Source of the DNA: Clostridia bacterium
GTDB taxonomy: Bacteria > Bacillota > Clostridia > Oscillospirales > Acutalibacteraceae
Assembly: GCA_017430535.1 (NCBI GenBank)
Contig: JAFRMR010000013.1
Location: 248,001 to 312,000, forward strand
DNA: 64,000 nt
Reading direction: 5' to 3'
The position numbers and the translations under genes were made by a program. The first letter of the stretch is position 1; every line of letters begins with the position of its first letter. The notes under the pieces are model-generated. The model was not told where the DNA came from. It searched no databases and was given only the letters and a program-made list of their open reading frames with translations. Below are positions 15,596 to 24,495 of this stretch, in pieces.

Positions 15596-17389
15596 ATGAA
15601 AGAATATGTTATGGGGAACGGCGCCATAGCCCTGGGCGCCCTTGCCGCAGGCGTAAATGTTGCGGCCGGCTATCCGGGCACGCCCTCCTCAGAAATAATT
15701 GAAACCATTGCAAAGCACCCTCACGAGGGCACATATATCGAGTGGTCCGTCAACGAAAAGGCGGCAATGGAGGTTGCAGCAGGCGCCGCCTACAGCGGAG
15801 CAAGAGCCCTTGTCACAATGAAGCAGATGGGCCTCAATGTGGCTTCCGATCCCCTTATGTCCCTTGCCTATGTGGGCGTAAAGGGCGGTATGGTGGTTGT
15901 TTCCGCCGATGACCCGGGCCCCATTTCATCCCAGACCGAGCAGGATACGAGGCGGTTTGCGGATTTTGCCCGCATCCCCGTATTTGACCCCTCATCCCCG
16001 GAAGAGGCCTTTGAGATGATACAGGCGGCCTTTGATTATTCCGAAAAATATAAAACTCCCGTTATTTTAAGGCCCACCACCAGAGTATGCCACGCCTATG
16101 CCGGCATTGATGCGCCCGAAAGCTTTGCGGCAAAGCAGTATGACGGCTTTGAAAAGGACCCGGGCAGGTGGGTTATATTCCCGAAGCTTTCCTATAAAAA
16201 TCACGGCCTGATTGAGCAGAGAAACAAAGATATTGCCGATGATTTTTCCGGCTGCAAGTTCAATTTCACCTGTGGGCCCGCAACAGAAAAAGCGGTTGTT
16301 GCTTCCGGCGTAAGCTACGCTTATGTGAAGGAGAGCTTAAAAGCTTTTCCGGATATCAAGCTTATCAAAGCAGGCACTGCTTTTCCCTTCCCCGAAAAGT
16401 TTATGCTCGGCGCTCTTGAAGGGGTTAAAGAGGTTATCTGCTTTGAAGAGCTCAGCCCCTATATTGAAGAGCAGATTCTGAAGCTTATAGGCAGGAATCA
16501 CCTTGGTATAAAAGTCCGCGGCAAGCTGGACGGCACAGTTCCCCACAACGGCGAGCTCAGCGTCAGCATTGTTACGGATATCTTGTCGGATTTCACCGGA
16601 ATCAGTGCGGATAAACCTGCTGATATTTCCGGCATACCCCCGCTGCCCGTAAGGCCGCCCGTGCTCTGCGCCGGCTGCCCCCACAGGGCTTCCTTCTATG
16701 CCGTGAAGCAGGCTATGAAGGGGCGCAAAAGCTTTTTCTGCGGCGATATCGGCTGCTACACTCTGGGCAACGCCGCCCCCCTTGAAATGGTGGATACCTG
16801 CCTTTGTATGGGTGCCGGCATCACAATAGCCCAGGGGCTTCACCGGGCAGATAAGGATGCCGTTTGCTTTGCTTTCACCGGCGATTCCACCTTCTTTGCC
16901 TCCGGTATGACTGGGGTTGTGAACGCCCTTTATAATGAAGCGGATATGGTGCTGTGCGTGCTGGATAATTCCACCACAGCCATGACCGGCCACCAGCCCC
17001 ACCCGGGCACCGGCCGCAATATGATGGGCAATATTGTTGATAAAGTTGATATTGCAAAAGTGCTTGAGGGTATGGGAGTCAAAAAGATAGTTACCGTTGA
17101 TCCTCTTGATTATCCCAAAGCCGTTCAGACTGTAAAAGAGTGTGCTGATTTGCCGGGGGTGAAGGCGATTATCTTTAAATCCCCCTGCATAGCAATTGTG
17201 AAATCCGGCAAAAAATGCACCGTCAGCGATAAATGTATCGGCTGCAAAAAATGTATAAGAGAAATCGGCTGTCCGGCTCTGATTTTTGAAAACGGCAAAG
17301 TCCGCACAGATAAATCCCTCTGCACCGGCTGCGGCCTGTGCGCCGCGGTCTGCCCCGTAAACGCCATAGGAGGTAACGCCAATGAATAA
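15596..17389 (+). CDS. iorA: Indolepyruvate:ferredoxin oxidoreductase, alpha subunit
   Basis: 597 residues, typical for IorA. It oxidatively decarboxylates aryl-2-oxoacids from Phe, Tyr and Trp to aryl-CoA, reducing ferredoxin. Domains: pyruvate:ferredoxin oxidoreductase-like N-terminal part (AAGYPGTPSSEIIET; MKQMGLNVASDPLM), TPP-binding part (CGDIGCYTLG; FTGDSTFFASGM), and a C-terminal 2x[4Fe-4S] ferredoxin domain (CIGCKKC, CTGCGLCAAVCP). It overlaps iorB by 8 bases. Reduced ferredoxin produced here could feed the Rnf complex encoded further along. Confidence 0.97.
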   Translation: MKEYVMGNGAIALGALAAGVNVAAGYPGTPSSEIIETIAKHPHEGTYIEWSVNEKAAMEVAAGAAYSGARALVTMKQMGLNVASDPLMSLAYVGVKGGMVVVSADDPGPISSQTEQDTRRFADFARIPVFDPSSPEEAFEMIQAAFDYSEKYKTPVILRPTTRVCHAYAGIDAPESFAAKQYDGFEKDPGRWVIFPKLSYKNHGLIEQRNKDIADDFSGCKFNFTCGPATEKAVVASGVSYAYVKESLKAFPDIKLIKAGTAFPFPEKFMLGALEGVKEVICFEELSPYIEEQILKLIGRNHLGIKVRGKLDGTVPHNGELSVSIVTDILSDFTGISADKPADISGIPPLPVRPPVLCAGCPHRASFYAVKQAMKGRKSFFCGDIGCYTLGNAAPLEMVDTCLCMGAGITIAQGLHRADKDAVCFAFTGDSTFFASGMTGVVNALYNEADMVLCVLDNSTTAMTGHQPHPGTGRNMMGNIVDKVDIAKVLEGMGVKKIVTVDPLDYPKAVQTVKECADLPGVKAIIFKSPCIAIVKSGKKCTVSDKCIGCKKCIREIGCPALIFENGKVRTDKSLCTGCGLCAAVCPVNAIGGNANE

Positions 17390-17981
17390 AGATATTATGG
17401 TGTGCGGAGTAGGTGGTCAGGGCACTGTGCTTGCCTCAAAAATAATTGCCGCCGCGGCAATGCGTGAGGGTAATACCGTCCATTCCGCAGAAACAATCGG
17501 TATGGCCCAGCGAGGCGGCAGTGTTACCAGCCACATAAGGGTAGGGGAGCAGAGCTATTCTCCTTTGGTTCCCCCCGGCAGCGCAGATATTATCATTGCC
17601 TTTGAACCCTCCGAGGCGGTAAGAAATATTGCTTACCTAAAAGCCGGCGGCATTGCCGTTGTCAATACTTCACCCGTAAGGCCTGTAACCGAATCTCTGC
17701 ACAATACGGGATATGACGGCAGCAAAATGGTTGAGTTTCTTAAAGAAAACTGCAGTTGCATTTTTGTTGATTCTGATGAAATCAACGAAAAGCTCGGCTC
17801 GGCAAAGTTTTTCAATGTGTTTCTTCTTGGCGTTCTTGCAGGTTCCGGCAAGTCGGGAATCGGCAAAGACTCCTTAACGGCAGAGATTAAAAAGTTTGTG
17901 CCGGAAAAATTCATTGATGTTAATCTTGCGGCTTTTGAGGCCGGATATGAAAAGGGGACAGAATTCAATGCAGATAAGTGA
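17382..17981 (+). CDS. iorB: Indolepyruvate:ferredoxin oxidoreductase, beta subunit
   Basis: 199 residues, the usual size, matching the gamma/beta domain of 2-oxoacid oxidoreductases: VCGVGGQGTVLASKI at the start, then ETIGMAQRGGSVTSHIRVG. It forms the heterodimer with IorA and overlaps both its neighbours (8 bases with iorA, 14 with the ligase gene), a sign of tight translational coupling. Confidence 0.96.
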   Translation: MNKDIMVCGVGGQGTVLASKIIAAAAMREGNTVHSAETIGMAQRGGSVTSHIRVGEQSYSPLVPPGSADIIIAFEPSEAVRNIAYLKAGGIAVVNTSPVRPVTESLHNTGYDGSKMVEFLKENCSCIFVDSDEINEKLGSAKFFNVFLLGVLAGSGKSGIGKDSLTAEIKKFVPEKFIDVNLAAFEAGYEKGTEFNADK

Positions 17982-19209
17982 AAAACAGTTAAAACAGGTT
18001 GATGCTCAGGTAAAAAGACTGATTGCCTGCGGCAATTATTACGGCAAACTCTACAAAAAGCTGGGCATAACCGGCGTAAACAGCCGCGAGGATTTTGAAA
18101 AAATCCCCTTTACCGATAAAGCGGATTTAAGGAACGCCTACCCCCTCGGTATTCAGGCGGTTCCCGATGAGGATGTTGTCAGGATTCACTCCTCCTCCGG
18201 AACCACCGGCAAGCCCGTTATCATCCCCTATACCGCCAAGGATGTGGATGACTGGGCCACCATGTTTGCCCGCTGCTATGAAACCGCAGGCATCACAAAG
18301 AAGGACCGCATCCATATAACCCCGGGCTACGGCCTGTGGACTGCCGGCATCGGCTTCCAGGCGGGCTGCGAAAAGCTTGGGGCAATGGCAATCCCCATGG
18401 GCCCCGGCAATACCGAAAAACAGCTTCAGATGATGATTGACCTCAAGTCAACGGTTATCTGCGCCACCTCATCCTACGCCCTGCTCCTTGCGGAGGAAAT
18501 CAACAAAAGAGGCATAAAGGATCAGATATGCCTCACCAAGGGCGTAATCGGCTCCGAAAGATGGAGCGAAAAAAAGAGGGAATATATTGCCAGAGAGCTG
18601 GGCATTGAGCTCTACGATATATACGGTCTTACTGAAATTTACGGTCCCGGTATCGGTGTTAACTGCAAGGACCAGACCGGTATGCACTACTGGGATGACT
18701 ATATTTATGTTGAAATAATCAACCCCGAAACAGGTGAGATTCTGCCGGACGGCGAAGAGGGCGAAATTGTTATAACCACCCTTGTAAAAGAGGGCGCCCC
18801 CCTTATCAGGTTCCGCACCCACGATCTTTCCTCAATTATCCCGGGCGAATGCCCCTGCGGCAGAAAATACCCCCGCCTTGATATAATCAAGGGCAGAAGC
18901 GACGATATGTTCAAGGTTCACGGCGTAAATATGTTCCCCAACCAGATTGAGGAAATTCTCGGCCTTGTGGACGGCGTTTCCAGCGAGTATAAAGTTGACA
19001 TTGCCCACGATGAGCTTAAAAACAGGGATATAATAATGCTCACTGTTGAGGCCGAAGGCCGTGTGGATTTTGAAAAGGCCGGCGAAGAGATTAAAAACCT
19101 TTTCAAATCCCGTATGAATGTTACCCCCAAGGTGGTTGTAGTGTCCCTTGGCACCCTTCCCCGCTCCGAAAAGAAAACCAAGCGAATCTTTGACCACAGA
19201 GATGATTGA
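17968..19209 (+). CDS. paaK: Phenylacetate--CoA ligase family enzyme
   Basis: Start at ATG 17968 with an AAAAGGGG site inside the end of iorB; an upstream in-frame start is not supported. 413 residues. Adenylate-forming motif HSSSGTTGKPVIIP, then IYGLTEIYGPG, FRTHDLSSI and the C-terminal hinge IIKGRSDDMFKVHGVN. It converts arylacetates to CoA esters; next to iorAB it could also run in reverse, conserving energy as ATP/PPi from aryl-CoA, as proposed for similar clusters. Last gene of the operon. Confidence 0.93.
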   Translation: MQISEKQLKQVDAQVKRLIACGNYYGKLYKKLGITGVNSREDFEKIPFTDKADLRNAYPLGIQAVPDEDVVRIHSSSGTTGKPVIIPYTAKDVDDWATMFARCYETAGITKKDRIHITPGYGLWTAGIGFQAGCEKLGAMAIPMGPGNTEKQLQMMIDLKSTVICATSSYALLLAEEINKRGIKDQICLTKGVIGSERWSEKKREYIARELGIELYDIYGLTEIYGPGIGVNCKDQTGMHYWDDYIYVEIINPETGEILPDGEEGEIVITTLVKEGAPLIRFRTHDLSSIIPGECPCGRKYPRLDIIKGRSDDMFKVHGVNMFPNQIEEILGLVDGVSSEYKVDIAHDELKNRDIIMLTVEAEGRVDFEKAGEEIKNLFKSRMNVTPKVVVVSLGTLPRSEKKTKRIFDHRDD

Positions 19210-19220
19210 ATAACACAGCA

Positions 19221-19251
19221 AAAAGCGGTTCCCCACCGGAGAACCGCTTTT
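19221..19251 (+). terminator. Terminator of the aromatic 2-oxoacid operon
   Basis: 11-bp perfect stem AAAAGCGGTTC (19221-19231) with its complement at 19241-19251, 9-nt loop, closing T run formed by the stem. Confidence 0.8.
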
Positions 19252-19415
19252 CAGGTATGACACACTTTTTCAGGCGGTGATGAATTACGGACGGTTTTAT
19301 TTCTTTTATTACAACCCTTTCCCTTGTTTTTACCTATATTTTCGGTCTCGGCACGGTTACCGTATCGGACGGGTATAAGCTTGTCAAAAATCAGAAGCTC
19401 AGCCCCGTTGTTTCA

Positions 19416-20135
19416 ATGTTTTCCGGCCAGGGGCTCTGCTGTGACGGCGAGTATTTTTACTCTTCCGGTTCCCTTACCGCCGTCAATTTAACGGGCCTTG
19501 CAAAGTTTGACCTTGATATGAACTGCAAAAAGGTGAAAAGCGGCAGCATTCCCAAGGAATTCACCGAAAAATACGGCAGCAACCATATCGGCGGCATAGA
19601 CTGCGCCGGGGGCTATATCTATGCCCCGGTGGAGGGGGATATTGACGGCAAGGGCTATCTTTATAATTTTATCCTGCTCTATGACTGCGAAACCCTTGAA
19701 TACACGGGCAGGTATTATGACCTTACAAGCGAATACCTTACTGACGGCATACCCTGGTGCGCCGTGGACAGGGAAAACAGCTTCCTTTATACCTCAATGT
19801 TTGACCCCGTTGATGTTATACTGCAGTATGACCTTGCCACCATGGAGCTTCTGCAGGTTATACCTCTTGAAACTCAGCTTCACCGCATTCAGGGCGGCTC
19901 CGTTTATGAGGGCATGCTTTACCTTTCTTATGACTGCAAGGATCCCGGCACCCGTGAAACGGTTTACCGGGTAAACCCCGCCACCGGAGAGGTGGTAACG
20001 CAGTTTATAAGGGAAGTGCCCAATTATGATAACGAAGCGGAGGATTTATGTGTTTATCCTTTGCCGGACGGCACCCTTTACCACACCCTTGATTATGATA
20101 AACTCATCTGCGCAAATGTAATGCACTTTAAATAA
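19416..20135 (+). CDS. Exported beta-propeller-like protein of unknown function (true N-terminus upstream)
   Basis: The first ATG in frame is 19416, but the frame is open back to 19284 and those 44 codons read as a membrane/signal segment (FISFITTLSLVFTYIFGLG), so the real protein probably starts near 19284. There is no ATG, GTG or TTG in that stretch; an AGGCGG (19272-19277) sits six bases before ATT at 19284. The rest (239 residues) has repeated strand patterns such as LYDCETLEYTGRYYDL, LQYDLATMELLQVIPL and YRVNPATGEVV, like extracellular propellers. No named family recognised. It stands alone after a terminator. Confidence 0.6.
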   Translation: MFSGQGLCCDGEYFYSSGSLTAVNLTGLAKFDLDMNCKKVKSGSIPKEFTEKYGSNHIGGIDCAGGYIYAPVEGDIDGKGYLYNFILLYDCETLEYTGRYYDLTSEYLTDGIPWCAVDRENSFLYTSMFDPVDVILQYDLATMELLQVIPLETQLHRIQGGSVYEGMLYLSYDCKDPGTRETVYRVNPATGEVVTQFIREVPNYDNEAEDLCVYPLPDGTLYHTLDYDKLICANVMHFK

Positions 20136-20172
20136 ACGGCGCATGGTTTTGTCAAAGCACTGAATTGCATTA

Positions 20173-20201
20173 TTGACATATTTCCGTAAAATAATTATAA
20201 T
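20173..20201 (+). promoter_or_regulatory. Perfect consensus promoter of the nucleotidyltransferase gene
   Basis: -35 TTGACA (20173-20178), 17-bp spacer, -10 TATAAT (20196-20201): an exact sigma-A consensus, 56 bp before the start codon. Confidence 0.75.
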
Positions 20202-20256
20202 AAATTCCCCAAGAGCTGTGCAGCGCTCTTGAATTATCCGGAAGGGAGAACGAAAA

Positions 20257-20991
20257 ATGAAAGTTATTATTCTTGCCGGCGGTTTCGCCACCAAGCTTTA
20301 TCCGCTTACCGAAAATGAGCCCAAATCAATGCTTGAGGTCGGCGGCAAAAGCGTAATTGACCACCTTGTGTCAAACTTTGAGTCCACAAAAAGGATTGAC
20401 GAGTATATCGTTGTAACCAACCACAGGTTCTATGCCCGCTTCAGCCAGTGGGCCCTTACAAGGCGTGAAAAAATCACCGTGCTGGATGACGGCGCTGCCG
20501 ATAACAGCGAGGTTTACGGCGCAGTCAAAGATATTAAGCTTGCAGTGGATAAATGCAGCATAGATGAAAACTGCTTCATAATCACATCCGATTTGCTCTT
20601 TGATTTCAGCTTTATGTCATTTGTGGATTACTGCATCAGAAAGAATACAGACTGCTGTATGAGATTCTATGAGGAAAATGAGATTAAGCTTTACCGCAAC
20701 ACGGTAGCGGATATGGGCCCCGATGATATAGTTAAGTCCATAGTCTGCAAGCCCAGGGAACCCTTCTCAAACTGGTGTATTCCTCATTTTTACTACCTGC
20801 TCAAAGAGGATATAGCCCGCATAGATGAGGCCTTTGCAGCAGGGATTGACCCCAATTCCATAGGTCAGTTTATTGAGTATATTTCAAAAACTTCCGTGTT
20901 CCACTCCGTTGAAATGCCCGGCATTCACGCAAGGATAACCAACGAGGCAAGCCTTCGCTCCGTGCGTAAAAACTTCAATCCTTTCTCATAA
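20257..20991 (+). CDS. Sugar-phosphate nucleotidyltransferase family protein
   Basis: 244 residues. N-terminal LAGGFATKLYPLTENEPKSM is the NTP-transferase signature (usual GGxGTRL with variations; Lys24 of the PKSM motif retained), followed by VGGKSVIDHLV and a TSDLLF acidic metal-binding segment. Such enzymes make NDP-sugars or attach cytidylyl groups to polyol phosphates. The substrate cannot be told. It precedes the lipase gene by 20 bases and both probably share the strong promoter. Confidence 0.85.
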   Translation: MKVIILAGGFATKLYPLTENEPKSMLEVGGKSVIDHLVSNFESTKRIDEYIVVTNHRFYARFSQWALTRREKITVLDDGAADNSEVYGAVKDIKLAVDKCSIDENCFIITSDLLFDFSFMSFVDYCIRKNTDCCMRFYEENEIKLYRNTVADMGPDDIVKSIVCKPREPFSNWCIPHFYYLLKEDIARIDEAFAAGIDPNSIGQFIEYISKTSVFHSVEMPGIHARITNEASLRSVRKNFNPFS

Positions 20992-21011
20992 CAGAAGGGG
21001 AGGGCTGAAAA

Positions 21012-22124
21012 ATGCAGGCTGTAATTTCGTTTTTTATGACAATAGTGATGTTTCTTGCCCCTATGCTCAATTACCCGAAAACCGAGCCGGCAAAAGATAA
21101 CTGGAATACGGATTATGCCTATATATTCGTTCACGGTCTTTCCGGCTGGGGTGAGTATGATTTTTACTATGATTTCCTGCCCTACTGGGGTATGTTCGGC
21201 GGCGATATGATGAAGTACCTCAACGCCCGGGGCTATACCGCCCGCGCCGCTTCCGTTGACCCTCAGGGCTCCGCGTGGGACAGAGCCTGTGAGCTCTACG
21301 CGCAGCTTACCGGCACCCGGGTAGATTACGGCGAGGCCCACTCAAAGCGCTGCAATCACAGCAGATACGGCGATGATTTCACCGGCCGGGCGCTTATCGG
21401 GAACTTCTCCGAAAAGCATAAAATCAACCTTCTGGGCCATTCCTTCGGCGGCGCCACAATCCTGCTTTTCACTGAGCTTATGGCAAACGGCAGCCCCGAG
21501 GAGCAGAAAGCCGGCGGGGATATTTCCCCCTTCTTTACCGGGGGCAAAGGCAGCTGGATTTATTCAATCACAACCCTTGCATCTCCCCTTAACGGCACCA
21601 CCGCCTATAATATCGGCAGCGGCAGCGGAAATTCCGGCAGTAAAAGCACGGCGGAAAACGGAAAACCGTTCTATGACAGCGCCGCTTATGATATGTACAT
21701 TGATAATGCCATAGCCCTTATGGAGAGTATTGAAACCCTGAGCTCCGTTTATTATTTCTCCTTCCCCTGCTGCTGTACAAAGGAGGGGGCGGACGGATAT
21801 CAGGTTGCAGATGAAAATATATGGATTGAGCCCTATGTAAAAAGCAATGTTGATGTAATCGGCAGTTACCGCGGTGTTACTCCCGGTGGAGTTGTGCTGG
21901 ATGAAAAATGGTGGCCCAACGACGGCCTTGTGAATACCTACTCGGCCATGGCGCCTTTCAATGCGCCTCAGAAAGCTTTTGATTCCGCCGGCATTGAGCC
22001 GGGGATCTGGAATGTTATGCCGGTTTACGCCGGGGACCATCAGGCCTTCAACGGAGACCTGCTTAAGCCCAATAACATAAGGCCGTTTTTTACAAAACAT
22101 ATTGAAATGATAAACGCTCTTTAA
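21012..22124 (+). CDS. Secreted family I.5-like lipase (alpha/beta hydrolase)
   Basis: 370 residues with a short hydrophobic N-terminal segment (about 1-18). The body matches staphylococcal/Geobacillus lipases: FVHGLSGWGE (oxyanion), the conserved WDRACELYAQLTGTRVDYG and the following HSKRCNHSRYG. Catalytic triad candidates: Ser in GHSFGG, Asp in NDGLVNTYSAM and His in AGDHQAF. The nucleophile elbow is GHSFGG rather than AHSQGG of classical I.5 members. It would hydrolyse triacylglycerols or short esters outside the cell. Cotranscribed with the nucleotidyltransferase. Confidence 0.88.
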   Translation: MQAVISFFMTIVMFLAPMLNYPKTEPAKDNWNTDYAYIFVHGLSGWGEYDFYYDFLPYWGMFGGDMMKYLNARGYTARAASVDPQGSAWDRACELYAQLTGTRVDYGEAHSKRCNHSRYGDDFTGRALIGNFSEKHKINLLGHSFGGATILLFTELMANGSPEEQKAGGDISPFFTGGKGSWIYSITTLASPLNGTTAYNIGSGSGNSGSKSTAENGKPFYDSAAYDMYIDNAIALMESIETLSSVYYFSFPCCCTKEGADGYQVADENIWIEPYVKSNVDVIGSYRGVTPGGVVLDEKWWPNDGLVNTYSAMAPFNAPQKAFDSAGIEPGIWNVMPVYAGDHQAFNGDLLKPNNIRPFFTKHIEMINAL

Positions 22125-22142
22125 TAATTCAGTTTCAGGCAG

Positions 22143-22190
22143 GCGGCAGCGGATAACCCCGGTTTATCCGTCAGCCGCTTTCTTTGTTTT
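22143..22190 (+). terminator. Terminator after the lipase gene
   Basis: Interrupted stem GCGGC-A-GCGGATAA with TTATCCG-TCA-GCCGC, then TTTCTTTGTTTTT. Confidence 0.7.
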
Positions 22191-22364
22191 TAAAAACTGC
22201 ACAAAAAACCGGTGTTTTATTTGTCTATTCTGTTGTAACATACGAAAAATGAAAACGGCCCCCGATATTGTTTGACTTTAATAAAAAAATGGTATAATAT
22301 TAGCCTGTAAAAAATCCGGAAGCTCCGCTTCCGGCAACATTATATGAAAAGGACGAGGATTATT

Positions 22365-23969
22365 ATGGCAAAGCTTGATTTAACAAAGTACGGCATTACC
22401 GGCACCACAGAAATCGTTTACAATCCCTCTTACGAGCAGCTTTTTGCAGAGGAAACAAAGCCCGGGCTTACAGGTTATGATGTAGGCACAGTTACAGAGC
22501 TCGGTGCCGTTAATGTTATGACCGGCGTTTACACCGGCCGCTCACCCAAGGATAAATACATCGTTATGGATGAAAACTCCAAAAACACCGTTTGGTGGAC
22601 TACCGATGAATATAAAAACGATAACCACCCCATGAGCGAAGAAACCTTTGCTTATGTCAAGGGCCTTGCAAAGCAGCAGCTTTCCGGCAAAAGACTTTTT
22701 GTTGTTGATGCTTTCTGCGGCGCCAACAAAGATACCAGAATGGCAATCCGCTTCATTATGGAGGTTGCCTGGCAGGCTCACTTCGTAAAGAATATGTTCA
22801 TCGTTCCCACAGCGGAAGAGCTTGAAGCTTTTGAGCCCGATTTCGTGGTTTATACCGCCTCCAAGGCAAAGGTAGATAACTACAAAGAGCTGGGTCTTAA
22901 TTCCGATACCTGCGTTGCCTTCAATGTTACCACCCGTGAGCAGGTTATACTCAACACCTGGTACGGCGGCGAAATGAAGAAGGGCCTGTTCTCAATGATG
23001 AACTACTACCTTCCCCTCAAGGGCATTGCCGCAATGCACTGCTCCGCAAATACCGATATGGAAGGCAAAAACACAGCCATCTTCTTCGGCCTTTCCGGCA
23101 CAGGCAAAACCACCCTTTCCACAGACCCCAAGCGCCTTCTTATTGGCGATGATGAGCACGGCTGGGATGATAACGGCGTGTTCAATTTTGAGGGCGGCTG
23201 CTACGCAAAGGTTATTAACCTTGATAAAGAATCCGAGCCCGATATCTATAATGCCATCAAGCGCAACGCCCTGCTTGAAAACGTTACCGTTGATGCCGAA
23301 GGCAAAATCGATTTCAGCGATAAATCCGTTACCGAAAATACCCGCGTTTCCTATCCCATCACTCATATAGAAAAGATTGTACGCCCCGTTTCAGCAGCTC
23401 CTGCGGCAAATAATGTTATCTTCCTTTCCGCAGATGCTTTCGGCGTACTTCCTCCCGTTTCAATCCTCACCCCGGAGCAGACCAAGTATTACTTCCTCTC
23501 CGGTTTCACAGCAAAGCTTGCAGGCACCGAGCGCGGTATCACCGAGCCCACCCCCACCTTCTCCGCCTGCTTCGGTCAGGCTTTCCTGGAACTTCATCCC
23601 ACCAAGTATGCTGAAGAGCTTGTTAAGAGGATGGAAGCCAGCGGCGCAAAGGCCTACCTTGTAAACACCGGCTGGAACGGCAGCGGCAAGCGTATCTCCA
23701 TCAAGGATACCAGAGGAATTATTGATGCCATCCTTAACGGCGCCATCAATAACGCCCCCACCAAGACTATTCCCTATTTCAATTTTGAAATCCCCACCGT
23801 TCTTGAAGGCGTTGATACCGGCATTCTTGATACCAGAGATACCTATGCAGATGCTTCCGAATGGGATGCAAAGGCAAAGGATCTTGCAGGCAGATTCATC
23901 AACAACTTCAAAAAGTATGAAGGCAACGAAGCCGGCAAGGCACTTGTTGCGGCAGGCCCTCAGCTTTAA
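22365..23969 (+). CDS. pckA: Phosphoenolpyruvate carboxykinase (ATP)
   Basis: Start at ATG 22365 behind GACGAGG; an in-frame ATG at 22344 lies before that site. 534 residues, the family norm. Interconverts oxaloacetate + ATP with PEP + CO2 + ADP; in gut anaerobes it usually runs as the CO2-fixing, ATP-forming step toward succinate/propionate. Visible: [12 protein letters not shown], the P-loop [11 protein letters not shown] (about residue 242), the metal-binding GDDEHGWDD, and the Arg-containing ENTRVSYP. A 5'-leader hairpin (CCGGAAGC / GCTTCCGG, 22316-22334) lies between a likely promoter (TATAAT at 22293) and the gene. Confidence 0.98.
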   Translation: MAKLDLTKYGITGTTEIVYNPSYEQLFAEETKPGLTGYDVGTVTELGAVNVMTGVYTGRSPKDKYIVMDENSKNTVWWTTDEYKNDNHPMSEETFAYVKGLAKQQLSGKRLFVVDAFCGANKDTRMAIRFIMEVAWQAHFVKNMFIVPTAEELEAFEPDFVVYTASKAKVDNYKELGLNSDTCVAFNVTTREQVILNTWYGGEMKKGLFSMMNYYLPLKGIAAMHCSANTDMEGKNTAIFFGLSGTGKTTLSTDPKRLLIGDDEHGWDDNGVFNFEGGCYAKVINLDKESEPDIYNAIKRNALLENVTVDAEGKIDFSDKSVTENTRVSYPITHIEKIVRPVSAAPAANNVIFLSADAFGVLPPVSILTPEQTKYYFLSGFTAKLAGTERGITEPTPTFSACFGQAFLELHPTKYAEELVKRMEASGAKAYLVNTGWNGSGKRISIKDTRGIIDAILNGAINNAPTKTIPYFNFEIPTVLEGVDTGILDTRDTYADASEWDAKAKDLAGRFINNFKKYEGNEAGKALVAAGPQL

Positions 23970-23984
23970 TCTTATAAAGTATTT

Positions 23985-24016
23985 GCAGATGCGTTTTACA
24001 GCGCATCTGCTTTTTT
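23985..24016 (+). terminator. Terminator after pckA
   Basis: Perfect 9-bp stem GCAGATGCG / CGCATCTGC, 8-nt loop and six T. Confidence 0.85.
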
Positions 24017-24019
24017 ATA

Positions 24020-24048
24020 TTGAAAAGATCTTAAAAACAATATATAAT
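24020..24048 (+). promoter_or_regulatory. Promoter of the DUF3842/M20 peptidase pair
   Basis: -35 TTGAAA (24020-24025), 17-bp spacer, -10 TATAAT (24043-24048). Confidence 0.65.
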
Positions 24049-24081
24049 CTTCTTTGAAATAAACTCAAAGGAAGAGGAAAT

Positions 24082-24495
24082 ATGAAAGTTACGGTAATTG
24101 ACGGCCAGGGCGGCAAGCTGGGCCGTATGATAGTTGAGGAAATCCTCGGCAGCGGCATAAACTGCGAGCTTACGGTTATCGGCACCAACAGCATAGCCAC
24201 CGCCTCTATGCTCAAAGGCGGAGCAGTCAGCGGAGCAACCGGCGAAAATCCCGTTGTAACCGCCTGCCGCACAGCGGATGTGATAATCGGGCCCGTAGGC
24301 ATAATTTCCGCCGATTCCCTGCTTGGTGAGGTTACCCCGGCCATGGCTCTTGCCGTGGGGCAGAGCAGCGCCCTTAAGCTTCTGCTGCCCGTAGGTCACT
24401 GCAACAATAAGGTTATCGGCGTTAAGCAGCTCTCTATGGCTGAGCTGGTAAAAGAAACCGTTGAAGCCCTAAAAAATACGGAGGTAATGAAATGA
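24082..24495 (+). CDS. DUF3842 family protein
   Basis: 137 residues. The N-terminus VTVIDGQGGKLGRMIVEEI has a Rossmann-like glycine pattern, followed by TVIGTNSIATASMLKGGA and VIIGPVGIISADSLLGEVTPAMA, which match the DUF3842 family as I recall it. Members are small cytoplasmic proteins of unknown role, possibly nucleotide binding. Its stop overlaps the next start by 4 bases (ATGA). Confidence 0.85.
   Translation: MKVTVIDGQGGKLGRMIVEEILGSGINCELTVIGTNSIATASMLKGGAVSGATGENPVVTACRTADVIIGPVGIISADSLLGEVTPAMALAVGQSSALKLLLPVGHCNNKVIGVKQLSMAELVKETVEALKNTEVMK

Noticed and set aside
16337-17002. 221-codon open frame on the minus strand
   Set aside because: Antisense shadow of iorA.
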